This document shows positions 28,264-38,066 of a stretch of 64,000 nt of DNA, piece after piece. Origin of the DNA: Roseibium litorale (GTDB lineage Bacteria; Pseudomonadota; Alphaproteobacteria; Rhizobiales; Stappiaceae). Both the position numbers and the translations under genes were made by a program. Below the pieces are notes generated by a model. It worked only from the letters and a program-made list of their open reading frames with translations, was not told where the DNA came from and did no database searches. Each line of letters opens with the position of its first letter. Position 1 is the first letter of the stretch. The stretch lies in assembly GCF_014842915.1 (NCBI RefSeq), contig NZ_JACYXI010000004.1, positions 62,001 through 126,000 on the forward strand, in the 5' to 3' direction.

Positions 28264-28510
28264 GTCTCCTTACCAAGGCCATCGGACGGCAGTTTTACCA
28301 ATCTTCCGAGGCGCACCTTCCGGCACTGTTTTGCAACGCAACAGAATAGGCCCATCTTTACGCGGGGGGCAATACCGCAGTTTTGGCTGTTTTCAGCCAG
28401 ACTTGGCAGAAGGCGCCAGGAGCTGCACGGCCACGACCGGTGTTATGGCGCATGTAATCTAGCACAGAGAGTTTGAGGGGCAGGTTAACGCCGCCCTCAT
28501 TTCCGCTGGG

Positions 28511-29668
28511 TCAAGCGGCCAGATCGGCAACAACCGCGTCGAGAACCGCAAACCCGTCCCTGGTCGCCCGAAGGCGTTTTCCTGGCAGTTCTTCCACCAT
28601 GCCATGCTCAAGCAGAGCGGCGAGACGGCGCGGATCAATGGTCCGGTGGGCGAGTTTCTCGTAACGGGCAAGATCGATGCCTTCCACCAGACGCAGGCCC
28701 ATCAGCAGATATTCATCGCCCTGTTCCTCTTCGGTCAGGCCGACATTCTCCACCATACCGTGCCCGTGGGTCTCGACATTCTCGAGCCAGGTCTCCGGAT
28801 GCCGCTCGATCGCCGTTGCCAGCTTGCTCGCGCCAACTGTCAGGCGCCCATGGGCACCTGGCCCAACACCGACGTAATCCCCATAGCGCCAATAAACCAG
28901 GTTGTGCCGGCACTCGGCGCCCGGACGGGCATGATTGGAGACCTCGTAAGCCGGAAGACCATGATCTTCCGTCACTTTCTGGGTCAGCTCGTAAAACTCT
29001 GCCCCAAGATCGGGATCCGGCATCTGAAGCTTTCCCGACTGATACAGATTGAAGAAGGGCGTCCCCTCCTCAATCGTCAGCTGGTAGAGCGACAGGTGAT
29101 CAGCAGCAAGGCCAATGGCCCGCTCCAGCTCCTCTTTCCAGCCCTCAAGAGTCTGGCCAGGACGGGCATAGATCAGGTCGAAAGACAGGCGCGGGAAGGT
29201 GTTGCGGGCCGTTTCGATCGCCCGGATCGCCTGATCCACGTCATGAAGGCGGCCAAGGAGCTTCAGATCGCGGTCATGGAGCGACTGAACACCCAGGGAA
29301 ACCCGGTTGACGCCTGCGGTCCGGTAGCCCCTGAAGCGTTCCGCCTCGACGCTGGACGGATTGGCTTCCAGACTGATCTCCGCATCCGGGTCCATGGCCC
29401 AGTGTCCGGCAATCGCATCCAGAATCCGGCCAACGATCCTCGGCTCCATCAGCGAAGGCGTGCCACCACCGAGGAAAACGGAATTGACCGTCCGTCCCGG
29501 CGTCATGGCCGCAAAATACGCCAGCTCCGCCTCGAAGGCGGCAGCGAACCGCTCCTGATCCACCGGCTGATGGCGGACATGGGAGTTGAAATCACAATAA
29601 GGGCATTTTGCAGCGCAAAAGGGCCAATGCACATAGACGCCGAAACCGCCGTCAATCGATGCGGACAT
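28511..29668 (-). CDS. hemW: HemW-type radical SAM protein
   Basis: 385 residues. The [4Fe-4S] cluster motif C-x3-C-x2-C is present as FCAAKCPYCDF (C18, C22, C25), with the HWPFC context of HemN/HemW proteins. HemW members bind heme and act as heme chaperones rather than coproporphyrinogen oxidases; the short N-terminus and position next to rdgB and rph are typical. The frame is open to 29911, but the ATG at 29668 overlaps the rdgB stop by one base and gives the family N-terminus. Third gene of rph-rdgB-hemW. Confidence 0.95.
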   Translation of the reverse strand: MSASIDGGFGVYVHWPFCAAKCPYCDFNSHVRHQPVDQERFAAAFEAELAYFAAMTPGRTVNSVFLGGGTPSLMEPRIVGRILDAIAGHWAMDPDAEISLEANPSSVEAERFRGYRTAGVNRVSLGVQSLHDRDLKLLGRLHDVDQAIRAIETARNTFPRLSFDLIYARPGQTLEGWKEELERAIGLAADHLSLYQLTIEEGTPFFNLYQSGKLQMPDPDLGAEFYELTQKVTEDHGLPAYEVSNHARPGAECRHNLVYWRYGDYVGVGPGAHGRLTVGASKLATAIERHPETWLENVETHGHGMVENVGLTEEEQGDEYLLMGLRLVEGIDLARYEKLAHRTIDPRRLAALLEHGMVEELPGKRLRATRDGFAVLDAVVADLAA

Positions 29669-30306
29669 CAGGCCTCCAGGCAGGCTTTTGAGAAGAGCTG
29701 GAAGGCCCGTGCCCGGTGCGACAGCGCCGGGGCGGTCTTCGACCAGCCATGCTTTTCCTCGGAGGTCATTTCCCCGAAAGTGCGCGTGTGGCCATCCGGC
29801 TGGAACACAGGATCGTAGCCAAAGCCCTTTTCGCCGCGCGGCGGCCAGACAACCAGGCCCTCCACCTCGCCACGGAAAAACTCCGTATGGCCATCCGGCC
29901 AGGCCAGACACAGCACGGCGACAAACGACCCGCGGCGCTGCGCGTCATCCGTGGCACCGGCTGACTGCAGTTTTTCCTCGATGTTGCGCATGGCCATGCC
30001 GAAGTCCTTGTCCGGCCCGGCCCAACGCGCTGAATAGATCCCAGGATCGCCATTCAGAGCCGCAACGCAAAAGCCGCTGTCATCCGCAAGCGACGGCAGG
30101 CCGGAAGCCGTCGCAGCGGCCACGGCTTTCAGCTCCGCATTGGCTTCGAATGTCGTGCCGGTTTCCTCAGGCTCGGGCAGATCAAGTTCCCCGGCGGACA
30201 CGACGTCAAAGCCGTATGGCGCCAGCAGCTCGTTGATTTCCCGGATCTTGCCCTTGTTGTGGCTGGCCACGACGAGGCGGCCGGGCTCCAGCTTGCGGTG
30301 GCTCAT
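29668..30306 (-). CDS. rdgB: dITP/XTP pyrophosphatase
   Basis: House-cleaning enzyme that hydrolyses dITP, ITP and XTP to monophosphates, keeping deaminated purines out of nucleic acid. The 212 residues show [18 protein letters not shown] near 11-28 (nucleotide binding), [14 protein letters not shown] near 73-86 with the catalytic aspartate, and a [11 protein letters not shown] loop near 157-167. Lies 11 bases after rph and overlaps hemW by one base. Confidence 0.96.
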   Translation of the reverse strand: MSHRKLEPGRLVVASHNKGKIREINELLAPYGFDVVSAGELDLPEPEETGTTFEANAELKAVAAATASGLPSLADDSGFCVAALNGDPGIYSARWAGPDKDFGMAMRNIEEKLQSAGATDDAQRRGSFVAVLCLAWPDGHTEFFRGEVEGLVVWPPRGEKGFGYDPVFQPDGHTRTFGEMTSEEKHGWSKTAPALSHRARAFQLFSKACLEA

Positions 30307-30317
30307 ATGCAGGCTCC

Positions 30318-31031
30318 TTAGAGAATGGCCATTTTCTGCAGATCGACCAGGCGATTGATCCCGCTCTTTGCAAGGCCAAGCAGCTTGCCGAACTCCTCTT
30401 CAGAGAACGGTGCACCTTCCGCCGTGCCCTGGATCTCGACAATGCCGCCAGCCCCGGTCAGAACGAAATTCGCGTCGGTTTCCGCGGTGCTATCCTCGGC
30501 ATAATCGAGGTCAAGCACCGGCGCGCCATTGTAAATCCCGCAGGAAATCGCCGCGATGTGATCCTTCAGAACTTGCTTCTTGATCATGTCACGGGACTTC
30601 ATCCACTCAAGGCAGTCATGCAGGGCAACCCATGCGCCGGTGATCGAGGCCGTGCGGGTGCCGCCATCGGCCTGAATGACGTCGCAGTCAATGGTGATCT
30701 GGTTTTCGCCCAGCGCTTCCAGATCCACCACGGCGCGCAGGGAGCGGCCGATGAGGCGCTGGATTTCCTGGGTGCGGCCCGACTGCTTGCCTGCGCTGGC
30801 CTCACGGCGCATACGGTCACCCGTTGCGCGCGGCAGCATGCCGTATTCCGCGGTGACCCAGCCGCGCTGCTGGCCCCGGAGCCACGGCGGAACCCGCTCT
30901 TCCAGGCTGGCTGTGCACAGAACGTGCGTGTCCCCGAATTTGACAAGGCAGGAGCCTTCGGCATGTTTGGAGACTGCCCGTTCAAGAGTAACGGGGCGAA
31001 GTTCGTCGGCGGCGCGTTTGGACGGGCGCAT
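30318..31031 (-). CDS. rph: Ribonuclease PH
   Basis: Phosphorolytic 3'-5' exoribonuclease that trims tRNA 3' ends. The full length of 237 residues fits the family. Landmarks are the N-terminal [18 protein letters not shown], the phosphate/RNA-binding segment [20 protein letters not shown] near 84-103, and [19 protein letters not shown] near 115-133. First gene of rph-rdgB-hemW, divergent from hrcA. Confidence 0.97.
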   Translation of the reverse strand: MRPSKRAADELRPVTLERAVSKHAEGSCLVKFGDTHVLCTASLEERVPPWLRGQQRGWVTAEYGMLPRATGDRMRREASAGKQSGRTQEIQRLIGRSLRAVVDLEALGENQITIDCDVIQADGGTRTASITGAWVALHDCLEWMKSRDMIKKQVLKDHIAAISCGIYNGAPVLDLDYAEDSTAETDANFVLTGAGGIVEIQGTAEGAPFSEEEFGKLLGLAKSGINRLVDLQKMAIL

Positions 31032-31197
31032 GCTGGCTCCCTTTTGGCTTGCGGCCCGGCTCAGAGCGGATCCCTGGCAGGCCTGTTATTCCCCGTGAGC
31101 CGGGGTGTCATGCGGCCTTGTAGACCTTGCCGACAGAAGACGCAAAGCCCAGCTTGCACTGGAGACCGATTTTGCGCCTATATCATGATAAATTCAT

Positions 31198-32283
31198 GTG
31201 TTGCCTGTGAGCAGCAGAGAAAAGGAAGCACTCTTGAGCCTGAGTGATCTCGACAAGCGGTCCCGCGATATTTTCCGGTCCATCGTCGAAACCTACCTGG
31301 AAACAGGCGAACCTGTGGGGTCGCGCAATGTGTCACGCGCTCTCGGCATGTCGCTGTCTCCGGCCTCGGTACGCAATGTCATGTCCGATCTGGAGCACAT
31401 GGGCCTTCTGCATTCGCCGCACACCAGTGCGGGGCGGCTGCCGACAGAAATCGGACTGCGTTTCTTCATCGACGCGCTGCTGGAGGTTGGCGACCTGAGC
31501 CAGGAAGAGCGGCACAACATCGAGGTGCAGGTCCGCGCCGCCCAGCAATCCCGCTCCACCGAACAGGTGCTGACGGAAGCAAGCCAGATGCTCTCCGGGC
31601 TGTCGATGGGGGCAGGGGTGGTTCTGACGCACAAGTCCGACATGCGGCTGAAGCACGTGGAATTCGTGCGGATCGAACCCTTGAAGGCCCTGGCCATCCT
31701 GGTCGGGGAAGATGGCTCGGTCGAAAACCGCGTCCTGGATCTGCCGCCTGGTCTGCCAACTTCGGCGCTGACCGAGGCCAGCAACTTCCTAAATGCCCAT
31801 ATTCAGGGCCGGACACTGGGCGAGGTCCGCAAGGAGCTGGAACGGCTTCAGAACGAAGGCCAGTCGGAGCTGGACCAGCTCAGCCGGAAGGTGATCGATG
31901 CCGGTCTGGCTGTCTGGGGCAACGGCGGCCAGACGGACAGCGGCACCCTGATCGTGCGGGGCCGGTCCAACCTGCTTACAGATCTGGAAGCCGCAGGCGA
32001 CCTGGAGCGGATCCGTCTGCTGTTCGATGATCTGGAAAGCAAGCGGGATCTAATCCAGCTTCTCGGCCTGGCGGAACGCGGCGACGGCGTGCGGATCTTT
32101 ATCGGCTCGGAGAACAATCTTTTCTCCTTGTCCGGCTCGTCGCTCGTGGTCTCGCCCTACAGGGACAGCAACCAGCGCATCGTCGGCGTTCTGGGTGTCA
32201 TCGGCCCAACGCGCCTGAATTATGCCCGGGTCATTCCCATGGTGGATTATACGGCAAAGCTGGTAAGCCGGATTCTGGGATAA
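31198..32283 (+). CDS. hrcA: Heat-inducible transcription repressor HrcA
   Basis: Represses groESL and related heat-shock genes by binding CIRCE. The protein has an N-terminal winged helix ([20 protein letters not shown] with [18 protein letters not shown]) and a C-terminal GAF-like HrcA domain ending in [24 protein letters not shown] at 31198 opens the frame (361 residues), but a TTG at 31234, six bases after AAGGAAG, gives the family-like start M-S-L-S-D-L-D-K-R and may be the true one. grpE, the usual neighbour, is absent. Divergent from rph. Confidence 0.95.
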   Translation: MLPVSSREKEALLSLSDLDKRSRDIFRSIVETYLETGEPVGSRNVSRALGMSLSPASVRNVMSDLEHMGLLHSPHTSAGRLPTEIGLRFFIDALLEVGDLSQEERHNIEVQVRAAQQSRSTEQVLTEASQMLSGLSMGAGVVLTHKSDMRLKHVEFVRIEPLKALAILVGEDGSVENRVLDLPPGLPTSALTEASNFLNAHIQGRTLGEVRKELERLQNEGQSELDQLSRKVIDAGLAVWGNGGQTDSGTLIVRGRSNLLTDLEAAGDLERIRLLFDDLESKRDLIQLLGLAERGDGVRIFIGSENNLFSLSGSSLVVSPYRDSNQRIVGVLGVIGPTRLNYARVIPMVDYTAKLVSRILG

Positions 32284-32374
32284 GATCCGCTCTCTGCAAG
32301 TCACCGGACACAAGATCCGGCAACGCCGGTCAGCTGAGGGCTGGCCCAACACAGTCAACAGGACCTGAGTTCCC

Positions 32375-33184
32375 ATGCAATCGCTGTCGCCCGCCGAACT
32401 TGAACGCTATGCCCGCCACATCGTCCTTCAGGAGATCGGCGGCCCTGGGCAGCAGAAGCTGAAAGCGGCAAGGGTTCTGGTGATCGGGGCAGGGGGGCTC
32501 GGCGCCCCTGTGCTGCAATATCTCGCCGCCGCCGGGACCGGAACCCTGGGCATCGTGGACAATGATACGGTCAGCCTGTCCAACCTGCAGCGCCAGGTCA
32601 TTCACGACACGGACCAGCTTGGTGAGCCGAAGGTTGCCAGCGCTGCCGAGGCGATCGCCCGCCTGAACCCCAATGTCACCGTTGAGCCCCATCCCGTGCG
32701 CCTTGGGGGCCACAATGTCATGCAGCTTGTGTCCGGCTACGACATCGTGGTGGATGGCACGGACAATTTTGCGACGCGCTATCTGGTCTCAGACGCCTGT
32801 TTCTTTGCGAAAAAGCCGCTGGTGACAGCCGCTGTTGGACGCTTCGACGGCTCCATCACGACCTTGCGCCCTTTCGAGGCCAATGCGGACGGGAACCTCA
32901 ACCCGACCTACCGCTGCCTGTTTCCGGACCGCCCGCGCGACGGCCTTCTTCCCACCTGCGCGGAAGCCGGCGTTTTGGGGGCGCTTACCGGTATTCTCGG
33001 CGCCATGCAGGCGATGGAAGTGATCAAGGAGATCACCGGGGCAGGCGAGGGCCTGACCGGCCGCCTGATGCTCTTCGACGCCCGCACCTTCCGCATGGAG
33101 ACAATCCGCTACAAGCGCTCGCCCAAGAACCCGCTCAACGGCGACAATCCGAAGACCTGGGCCGAGATGCTGGAAGAGATTTGA
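32375..33184 (+). CDS. moeB: MoeB/ThiF-type sulfur-carrier adenylyltransferase
   Basis: Adenylates the C-terminal glycine of a MoaD- or ThiS-like sulfur carrier. The 269 residues carry the nucleotide loop GAGGLG at 38-43, the D-N-D-x-V-x-x-S-N-L-x-R-Q segment at 66-78 and the TCAEAGVLG region near 193. E. coli MoeB has two C-x2-C zinc pairs. Here only one cysteine of the first pair remains (PTYRC) and the C-terminal pair is absent (KRSPKNPLNG), so a structural zinc site is unlikely. Whether it serves molybdopterin or thiamine synthesis is not shown by context. Confidence 0.88.
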   Translation: MQSLSPAELERYARHIVLQEIGGPGQQKLKAARVLVIGAGGLGAPVLQYLAAAGTGTLGIVDNDTVSLSNLQRQVIHDTDQLGEPKVASAAEAIARLNPNVTVEPHPVRLGGHNVMQLVSGYDIVVDGTDNFATRYLVSDACFFAKKPLVTAAVGRFDGSITTLRPFEANADGNLNPTYRCLFPDRPRDGLLPTCAEAGVLGALTGILGAMQAMEVIKEITGAGEGLTGRLMLFDARTFRMETIRYKRSPKNPLNGDNPKTWAEMLEEI

Positions 33185-33260
33185 GAGGCAGAAATGGCTG
33201 CGGATGCTTTCCGCTTCAGGCTCAGATGAACAGCCTTGGACTTTCAGCCCACTCCGAGCC

Positions 33261-33336
33261 GTCCCGGCCTTGAGCCGGGACCACTCCCGCCAGCACGCAA
33301 GAGAGATCCCGGATCTTCGCTTCGCTGCGTCCGGGA
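33261..33336. repeat. Two-hairpin intergenic repeat, copy A
   Basis: Hairpin 1 at 33261-33281 has an 8-bp stem (GTCCCGGC/GCCGGGAC). Hairpin 2 at 33307-33336 has TCCCGGA/TCCGGGA arms around a core containing CGCTTCGCTGCG. The same two hairpins, in the opposite orientation, occur at 46121-46195. The arrangement resembles REP/BIME-type elements. It lies between moeB and secB. Confidence 0.8.
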
Positions 33337-33362
33337 AAGCCAGGTGCAAAGGGTTGAAAACA

Positions 33363-33392
33363 AAAAGGCCGCAGAAAAGTCCGCGGCCTTTT
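33363..33392. terminator. Terminator between convergent moeB and secB
   Basis: A perfect 10-bp stem, AAAAGGCCGC at 33363-33372 with GCGGCCTTTT at 33383-33392. The A-rich left arm and T-rich right arm supply U-tracts on both strands, so it is probably bidirectional. Confidence 0.85.
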
Positions 33393-33413
33393 GATTGAAA
33401 CTGGCTCTGAGGC

Positions 33414-33887
33414 TCAGTTCGGCTTTACCTGCTGCTGCGCCATGTTCTGGCGGTAGAGCTGGGCGAAGTCGATCGGGTCGAGAAGCAGCGGCGGAAAACC
33501 GCCATTGCGGGTTGCTTCGGCCAGAATGTTGCGTGCGAACGGGAAAAGCATGCGCGGGCACTCGATCATCACGAACGGATGCATGTGCTCCTGCGGAACG
33601 CCGGTGATGCGGAACAGACCGGCATAGACCAGCTCAACGTTGAACATGACGAGGTCCGGACGGGCTGCCTTGGCGTCCAGCTTGATCACGACTTCAAACT
33701 GGTTTTCACCGAGCGGCTGTGCCGTGACGTTCACGTTGATGTCCAGCTTCGGTTGCTCACCCTGAGCCAGAGAACGCGGCGAGTTCGGGTTTTCGAACGA
33801 CAGGTCCTTGATGTACTGACCCAGGATGTTCATGCCCGGAGCGGCGTCTGCCTGCGGCTGAGCGCCGGCGTCATTGGTATCGGTCAT
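33414..33887 (-). CDS. secB: Protein-export chaperone SecB
   Basis: Tetrameric cytoplasmic chaperone that keeps preproteins unfolded and hands them to SecA. The length (157 residues) fits. Landmarks are [14 protein letters not shown] near 24-37, the substrate-groove beta strands, and the C-terminal [20 protein letters not shown] with [10 protein letters not shown]. It sits apart from the fxsA-timA cluster, which in several rhizobia is next to secB. Confidence 0.97.
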   Translation of the reverse strand: MTDTNDAGAQPQADAAPGMNILGQYIKDLSFENPNSPRSLAQGEQPKLDINVNVTAQPLGENQFEVVIKLDAKAARPDLVMFNVELVYAGLFRITGVPQEHMHPFVMIECPRMLFPFARNILAEATRNGGFPPLLLDPIDFAQLYRQNMAQQQVKPN

Positions 33888-34067
33888 CGTGTCTCATTCC
33901 GTTTTGCGGTGCGTATTTTAGAAAGCCCCCTCCCCCCAATGGAGGAACGCGCCCGGTTGCCGGCCCGCATGCGCCGTACAATCTTGTCTGCCGCTGGCTA
34001 CCATTAAGGACGCCCCTGCACAAGGGTAACGCCTTGCAAGCGGCTCAAAACGGTTCCAAAAGAGATC

Positions 34068-35405
34068 ATGATCGACCCGTCAGACTTCGTGAACTCCCCG
34101 CTTCGCCACCGGCTCCGGCTGGATACGCTCGTCCGCCTCAGGTGGCTGGCCGTCGGTGGCCAGACCGCCGCGCTTCTGGTGGTGCATATCGGGCTGGACT
34201 ATCCCATGCCCATCGTTCCGGCCTTTTTCCTGGTTGCCTGTTCGGCCTGGGTGAACATCGTCCTCAAGGTCCGCTCTCCTGCCTCCCGCCGCATCACGGA
34301 GCGGGCGGCAACCATTCAGCTGAGCTATGACATCCTGCAGATGAGCGGGCTTCTGTTCCTGACTGGAGGCCTTGGCAATCCCTTTGCCTTTCTGCTGATG
34401 GCACCGGTCATGGTGTCGGCAACCGCGTTGTCTGCCCGCAACACCTTCACGCTTGGTGCCCTTGCAACGGCCTGCGCCACGCTCGTCGCCGTGCTGCACC
34501 TCCCGCTGCCTTGGCCTGTGGGAACGGAGTTCCGGCTGCCGCCGGTCTATTCAGTCGGTGTCTGGATCGCGCTTGTCTCAACTCTCGGCTTCATGGCGGT
34601 CTATGCCTTCCGGGTCTCCGAGGAAGCCCGGCAGCTTGCCGATGCGCTGGCAGCAACCGAACTGGTCCTCGCCAAGGAACAGCATCTGAGTGCCCTGGAT
34701 GGGCTGGCAACCGCAGCAGCCCATGAACTCGGCACACCGCTGGCCACCATTTTCGTTGCCTCCAAGGAACTGGCGACCGAATTCGAGCCGGATGATCCAC
34801 GTGCCGAGGATGTGGTTCTGATCCGGGCCCAGGCGGAGCGGTGCCGGGACATCCTGCGCCAGCTCACCAGCCTTTCAAGCGACGAGGACCGCACCTTCCA
34901 GCGCATGCCGATCACTCAGCTGATGGAAGAGGTTGCGGACCCCCACCGCGGATTTGGCGTTGAGATCAGCATATCGGCCAGCGGTTCAGGCGCGGAACCG
35001 GTCGGCTCCCGGAACGCGGCCATCCGATATGGTCTTGGAAATCTCGTGGAGAATGCGGTCGACTTCGCCCAGTCCAAGGTGGAAATCACTTCGATCTGGG
35101 ACGACAAGGCAGTCAACATGACCATCCGGGACGATGGTCCGGGCTTTGCCCTCGAAGTTCTCAGCAAGATCGGCGACCCTTATGTTACCGTGCGCGGACC
35201 CAAGTCCGGCAACACCGAAGCTGGCGGCCTTGGCCTCGGTTTTTTCATCGCCAAGACCCTGCTCGAGCGCACCGGCGCAAAGCTTTTCATCGAAAACCGT
35301 CCGCCACCCGAACATGGCGCGGTCATTCGGGTCAACTGGCCCCGTGCGGCAATAGAGCACGCCAGCAAAGTGGACGGGCAGGAGATTTCACTGCATAAGA
35401 CCTAA
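34068..35405 (+). CDS. regB: RegB/ActS/PrrB-type redox sensor kinase
   Basis: Membrane histidine kinase that senses redox state and phosphorylates RegA. The 445 residues have six transmembrane segments (about 25-185) with the quinone-site segment GGLGNPFAFLL near 100, an H-box AAAHELGTPLATI with His near 220, and the redox-active cysteine context ERCRDIL near 259. The HATPase domain has GGLGLGFFIAKTLLERTGA near 385-403. All landmarks of the RegB family are intact. regA follows after 82 bases. Depending on species the pair controls respiration, CO2 and nitrogen metabolism. Confidence 0.95.
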   Translation: MIDPSDFVNSPLRHRLRLDTLVRLRWLAVGGQTAALLVVHIGLDYPMPIVPAFFLVACSAWVNIVLKVRSPASRRITERAATIQLSYDILQMSGLLFLTGGLGNPFAFLLMAPVMVSATALSARNTFTLGALATACATLVAVLHLPLPWPVGTEFRLPPVYSVGVWIALVSTLGFMAVYAFRVSEEARQLADALAATELVLAKEQHLSALDGLATAAAHELGTPLATIFVASKELATEFEPDDPRAEDVVLIRAQAERCRDILRQLTSLSSDEDRTFQRMPITQLMEEVADPHRGFGVEISISASGSGAEPVGSRNAAIRYGLGNLVENAVDFAQSKVEITSIWDDKAVNMTIRDDGPGFALEVLSKIGDPYVTVRGPKSGNTEAGGLGLGFFIAKTLLERTGAKLFIENRPPPEHGAVIRVNWPRAAIEHASKVDGQEISLHKT

Positions 35406-35487
35406 ATCTCTTGCCGCTCCGATGGCAGACTTCCAGTCATCCAGGGCGCCACATGCAGCGTAGAAAAAGAAAACCGGATCCCAGACT

Positions 35488-36045
35488 ATGACTGACGTAC
35501 CGCCGGATCTCGCTTCGAACCAGGACAAAAGCCTGCTGATCGTCGATGACGACAAGGCCTTTCAGCAGCGGCTCGCGCGAGCCATGGAAAAGCGCGGTTT
35601 CACAGTCGAAACGGCTGACGGATTGCAGGATGCCGTCGTGAAGATTGATGTTCATGCGCCAGCCTTTGCCGTGGTCGACATGCGCCTGGAAGACGGCAAC
35701 GGTCTCGACGTGATCGAAGCCATTCACCAGAAACGTCCGGATTCCCGCGCAATCATACTGACCGGCTATGGCAATATCGCCACGGCGGTGACGGCCGTGA
35801 AGCTCGGGGCCATCGATTATCTGGCCAAGCCAGCGGACCCGGACGACATCTTGGCGGCGCTTGGGCGGCAGCCGGAAGACCGGCCGGAGCCGCCGGAAAA
35901 CCCGATGTCCGCCGACCGGGTGCGCTGGGAACACATCCAGCGGGTCTATGAGCTGTGCGAGCGCAACGTGTCGGAAACGGCCCGCCGTCTCAACATGCAC
36001 CGCCGGACCCTGCAGCGGATTCTGGCAAAACGCGCTCCCCGCTGA
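35488..36045 (+). CDS. regA: RegA/ActR/PrrA response regulator
   Basis: DNA-binding regulator phosphorylated by RegB. The 185 residues have a receiver domain with LLIVDDDKAF near 18-27, acceptor Asp in VVDMRLEDGNG near 64, and the T/K pair in ILTGYG and LAKPAD. After a proline-rich linker (about 128-140) comes a Fis-type HTH ending in SETARRLNMHRRTLQRILAKR. This C-terminus is nearly invariant across the family. Confidence 0.96.
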   Translation: MTDVPPDLASNQDKSLLIVDDDKAFQQRLARAMEKRGFTVETADGLQDAVVKIDVHAPAFAVVDMRLEDGNGLDVIEAIHQKRPDSRAIILTGYGNIATAVTAVKLGAIDYLAKPADPDDILAALGRQPEDRPEPPENPMSADRVRWEHIQRVYELCERNVSETARRLNMHRRTLQRILAKRAPR

Positions 36046-36217
36046 CGCTCTGAGACGTCAGTCTCGCGCGGCTTGGGCCTTGTCAGGAGGTGGAATGGCT
36101 TTCCCGGCCATTTCCGGCGCTTTGCGCCGATCCAAACTTGCCCTCCTGCCCCTGTTTTGACTAAGTATCCAGCCAAGACTGATGCCCTTTTTCCGGCATG
36201 CCTCATGGAGTTTGCCA

Positions 36218-38047
36218 ATGACACTGCCGTCTACCGGCCTGTTCCGCCCGATCCTTGCTTCAAGCATCGGTGCACTGCTTCTCTCCGCCATGAGTGGAAT
36301 TGCCTGGGCGCAGACACCGCCGGAAACCATCCGGATCAATATTGAGCCACCCAAGCCCGGTATCCGGTCCGTGAGCATCAACAAGAAGTACAAGCCGATC
36401 ATCAGCCGGGACGATGCAGGGGTTATCATCGACACGCTGGGCAGCGCAAACACGCCGCCGGCCTGCGACGCCGAGCTGGAAGTAACGCTTGAGAACAGCC
36501 GTGTGCTCTACCGCGCCGCCAATCTTTGCGCGGGCGGGGCGCTTGTGGTGGACGTTGACCAGGACGGAAAGCCGGGCGCTGCCCGCGTGATCCAGGACAC
36601 CGCAGGGTCTCTGCAAGGCTCCTCCCGCCCGTCCGTGCCAGCGCGGGCTGAAACCAAGACCGAACGCCAGCCGGTCAACCCGCAGCTTTCTGCTGACAAT
36701 GATCCGGTCTTTGATGCCGGCGCAAACACGCCGGAAGCCGCCAACCAGGATTCGAACCAGTCTCCGGACAGCCAGACCGATGGCGGATTGCCGCCCTTGG
36801 AGCGGATGGACACGCCGATCGACGCTCCGGGGATCACTCCGGAAGTGGCCGGCCAGCCGGGCCAAACCGATGTGGATCAGGGCAGCCAATCCGGTTTCAT
36901 CCTGATGCCGTCCACTGACCGTGTCTGGTCGGTCGAGACCGGCAGCAATCCAGGCGACCGGACCACTCTCGTTCACAGCGTGCCGAACACCAACAACAGC
37001 GACTTCGTTGCCGCCTGCGGGACCCAGTCCGGGCAGGCTACGATCGTCTTCAGCCAGGCGTCTCCCACCACCGCGCAAGGGGTGAGCGAGTCCGTGCGCA
37101 TTTCGGCGGGCGATTTCTCGGCAGTCTACAACGCCGTCGGATCCAGCTCGAACAATGCCTTCGGACAATCCTTCCCCGAAGTGGTTCTGCCTGTCACGGA
37201 TCCTCTCTGGGAAGCCTTGATCAAGCAATCAGAGCTCACCTTCGAGGTTGGCGGAACTCCGCCCTACGCGGTTTCCCTGAAGGGCAGCGCCAATCCGGTC
37301 CGCCTGTTCGTTGCGACCTGCGCTCCGGCGCAGTCCATTGTCGGAGAAAGCGGTTCAGGTCCTCTTGCAGACAGCGATGTTTCCTGTGGCGAACTCGGCC
37401 GCATCAGCTCTCTGGAGGCCAGCCAGCCCGGACAGATCGTCTTCCGCAACAACAGCCAGTCCCCGGTTGAGGTCAACTGGATCGACTACAATGGCGGCGA
37501 GCGCTCCTATGCCCGGCTTGAGCCTGGCCAGCTTCTCGAACAGCAGACATTCGTCAGCCACGCCTGGTCCCTGCGCGATGGCAACACCGGACAGTGTCTC
37601 GGCATCTATGTGAGCCGCACACCCTACCGGGAAGTGACTGTCTCCGGGTCGCAACCCTCATTCCCGCAGAACCAGCCCTCGTTCGGCCAGCAGCCGGGCG
37701 GTTTCGGGCAGCCGCAGCAGGATGCCTACCCGGCAGGCCCGATCCCTCCGGGCAATGTTGGTGGCCAGCAGGACAGTTTTGCGCCACAGGGCGGCGGCTT
37801 CGGACCTGTCGCAGGCCGGGTGGTGGATTACCAATGCACCGGCGGCGTGGACCTGCGCGTAAGCTTTTCCGCGGATGCCCGTGTGGCGGAAGTCGCGGAG
37901 ATGGGCAGCGGGATCTATACGCTCGCACGCCAGAACAGTGCCTCGAGCCTGGATTACGCCAGCAACGGCGCCCGCTTGACCGGACAGGTCACGGAGCCTG
38001 TCTGGTCACGCCCTGGTGACCGCGACGTCTTCTGCTCCCTGCGCTGA
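36218..38047 (+). CDS. Exported multidomain protein with VHL-beta-like and MliC-like regions
   Basis: A 609-residue secreted or periplasmic protein. A signal peptide (LASSIGALLLSAMSGIAWA, cleavage before Q) is followed by a small domain with two cysteines, a D/Q/P-rich linker and a beta-rich domain (about 235-375). A segment near 405-470 follows the VHL beta-domain pattern: IVFRNNS, V-x-V-x-W-I-D-Y, Y-A-R-L-E-P-G and H-A-W-S-L-R-D. A Q/G/P-rich linker comes next, then a C-terminal region (about 535-609) resembling MliC lysozyme inhibitors (YQCTGG, SSLDYASNG). The ATG at 36218 is preferred to 36182 because GGAG precedes it at 36206. Function is unassigned; the domain calls rest on motif resemblance. 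Confidence 0.72.
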   Translation: MTLPSTGLFRPILASSIGALLLSAMSGIAWAQTPPETIRINIEPPKPGIRSVSINKKYKPIISRDDAGVIIDTLGSANTPPACDAELEVTLENSRVLYRAANLCAGGALVVDVDQDGKPGAARVIQDTAGSLQGSSRPSVPARAETKTERQPVNPQLSADNDPVFDAGANTPEAANQDSNQSPDSQTDGGLPPLERMDTPIDAPGITPEVAGQPGQTDVDQGSQSGFILMPSTDRVWSVETGSNPGDRTTLVHSVPNTNNSDFVAACGTQSGQATIVFSQASPTTAQGVSESVRISAGDFSAVYNAVGSSSNNAFGQSFPEVVLPVTDPLWEALIKQSELTFEVGGTPPYAVSLKGSANPVRLFVATCAPAQSIVGESGSGPLADSDVSCGELGRISSLEASQPGQIVFRNNSQSPVEVNWIDYNGGERSYARLEPGQLLEQQTFVSHAWSLRDGNTGQCLGIYVSRTPYREVTVSGSQPSFPQNQPSFGQQPGGFGQPQQDAYPAGPIPPGNVGGQQDSFAPQGGGFGPVAGRVVDYQCTGGVDLRVSFSADARVAEVAEMGSGIYTLARQNSASSLDYASNGARLTGQVTEPVWSRPGDRDVFCSLR

Positions 38048-38066
38048 GCCGTAAACATGATGATCT

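Noticed and set aside
26665..28476. 603-codon open frame opposite phaZ
   Set aside because: Antisense shadow of the depolymerase gene with no conserved motif.
31227..31246. CIRCE-like arms (AGCACTC, then GAGTG after 8 bases) at the hrcA start
   Set aside because: The spacer is 8 instead of 9 and the right arm matches only 5 of 9 positions; it also lies across the start codon region. Chance is likely, though autoregulation is not excluded.
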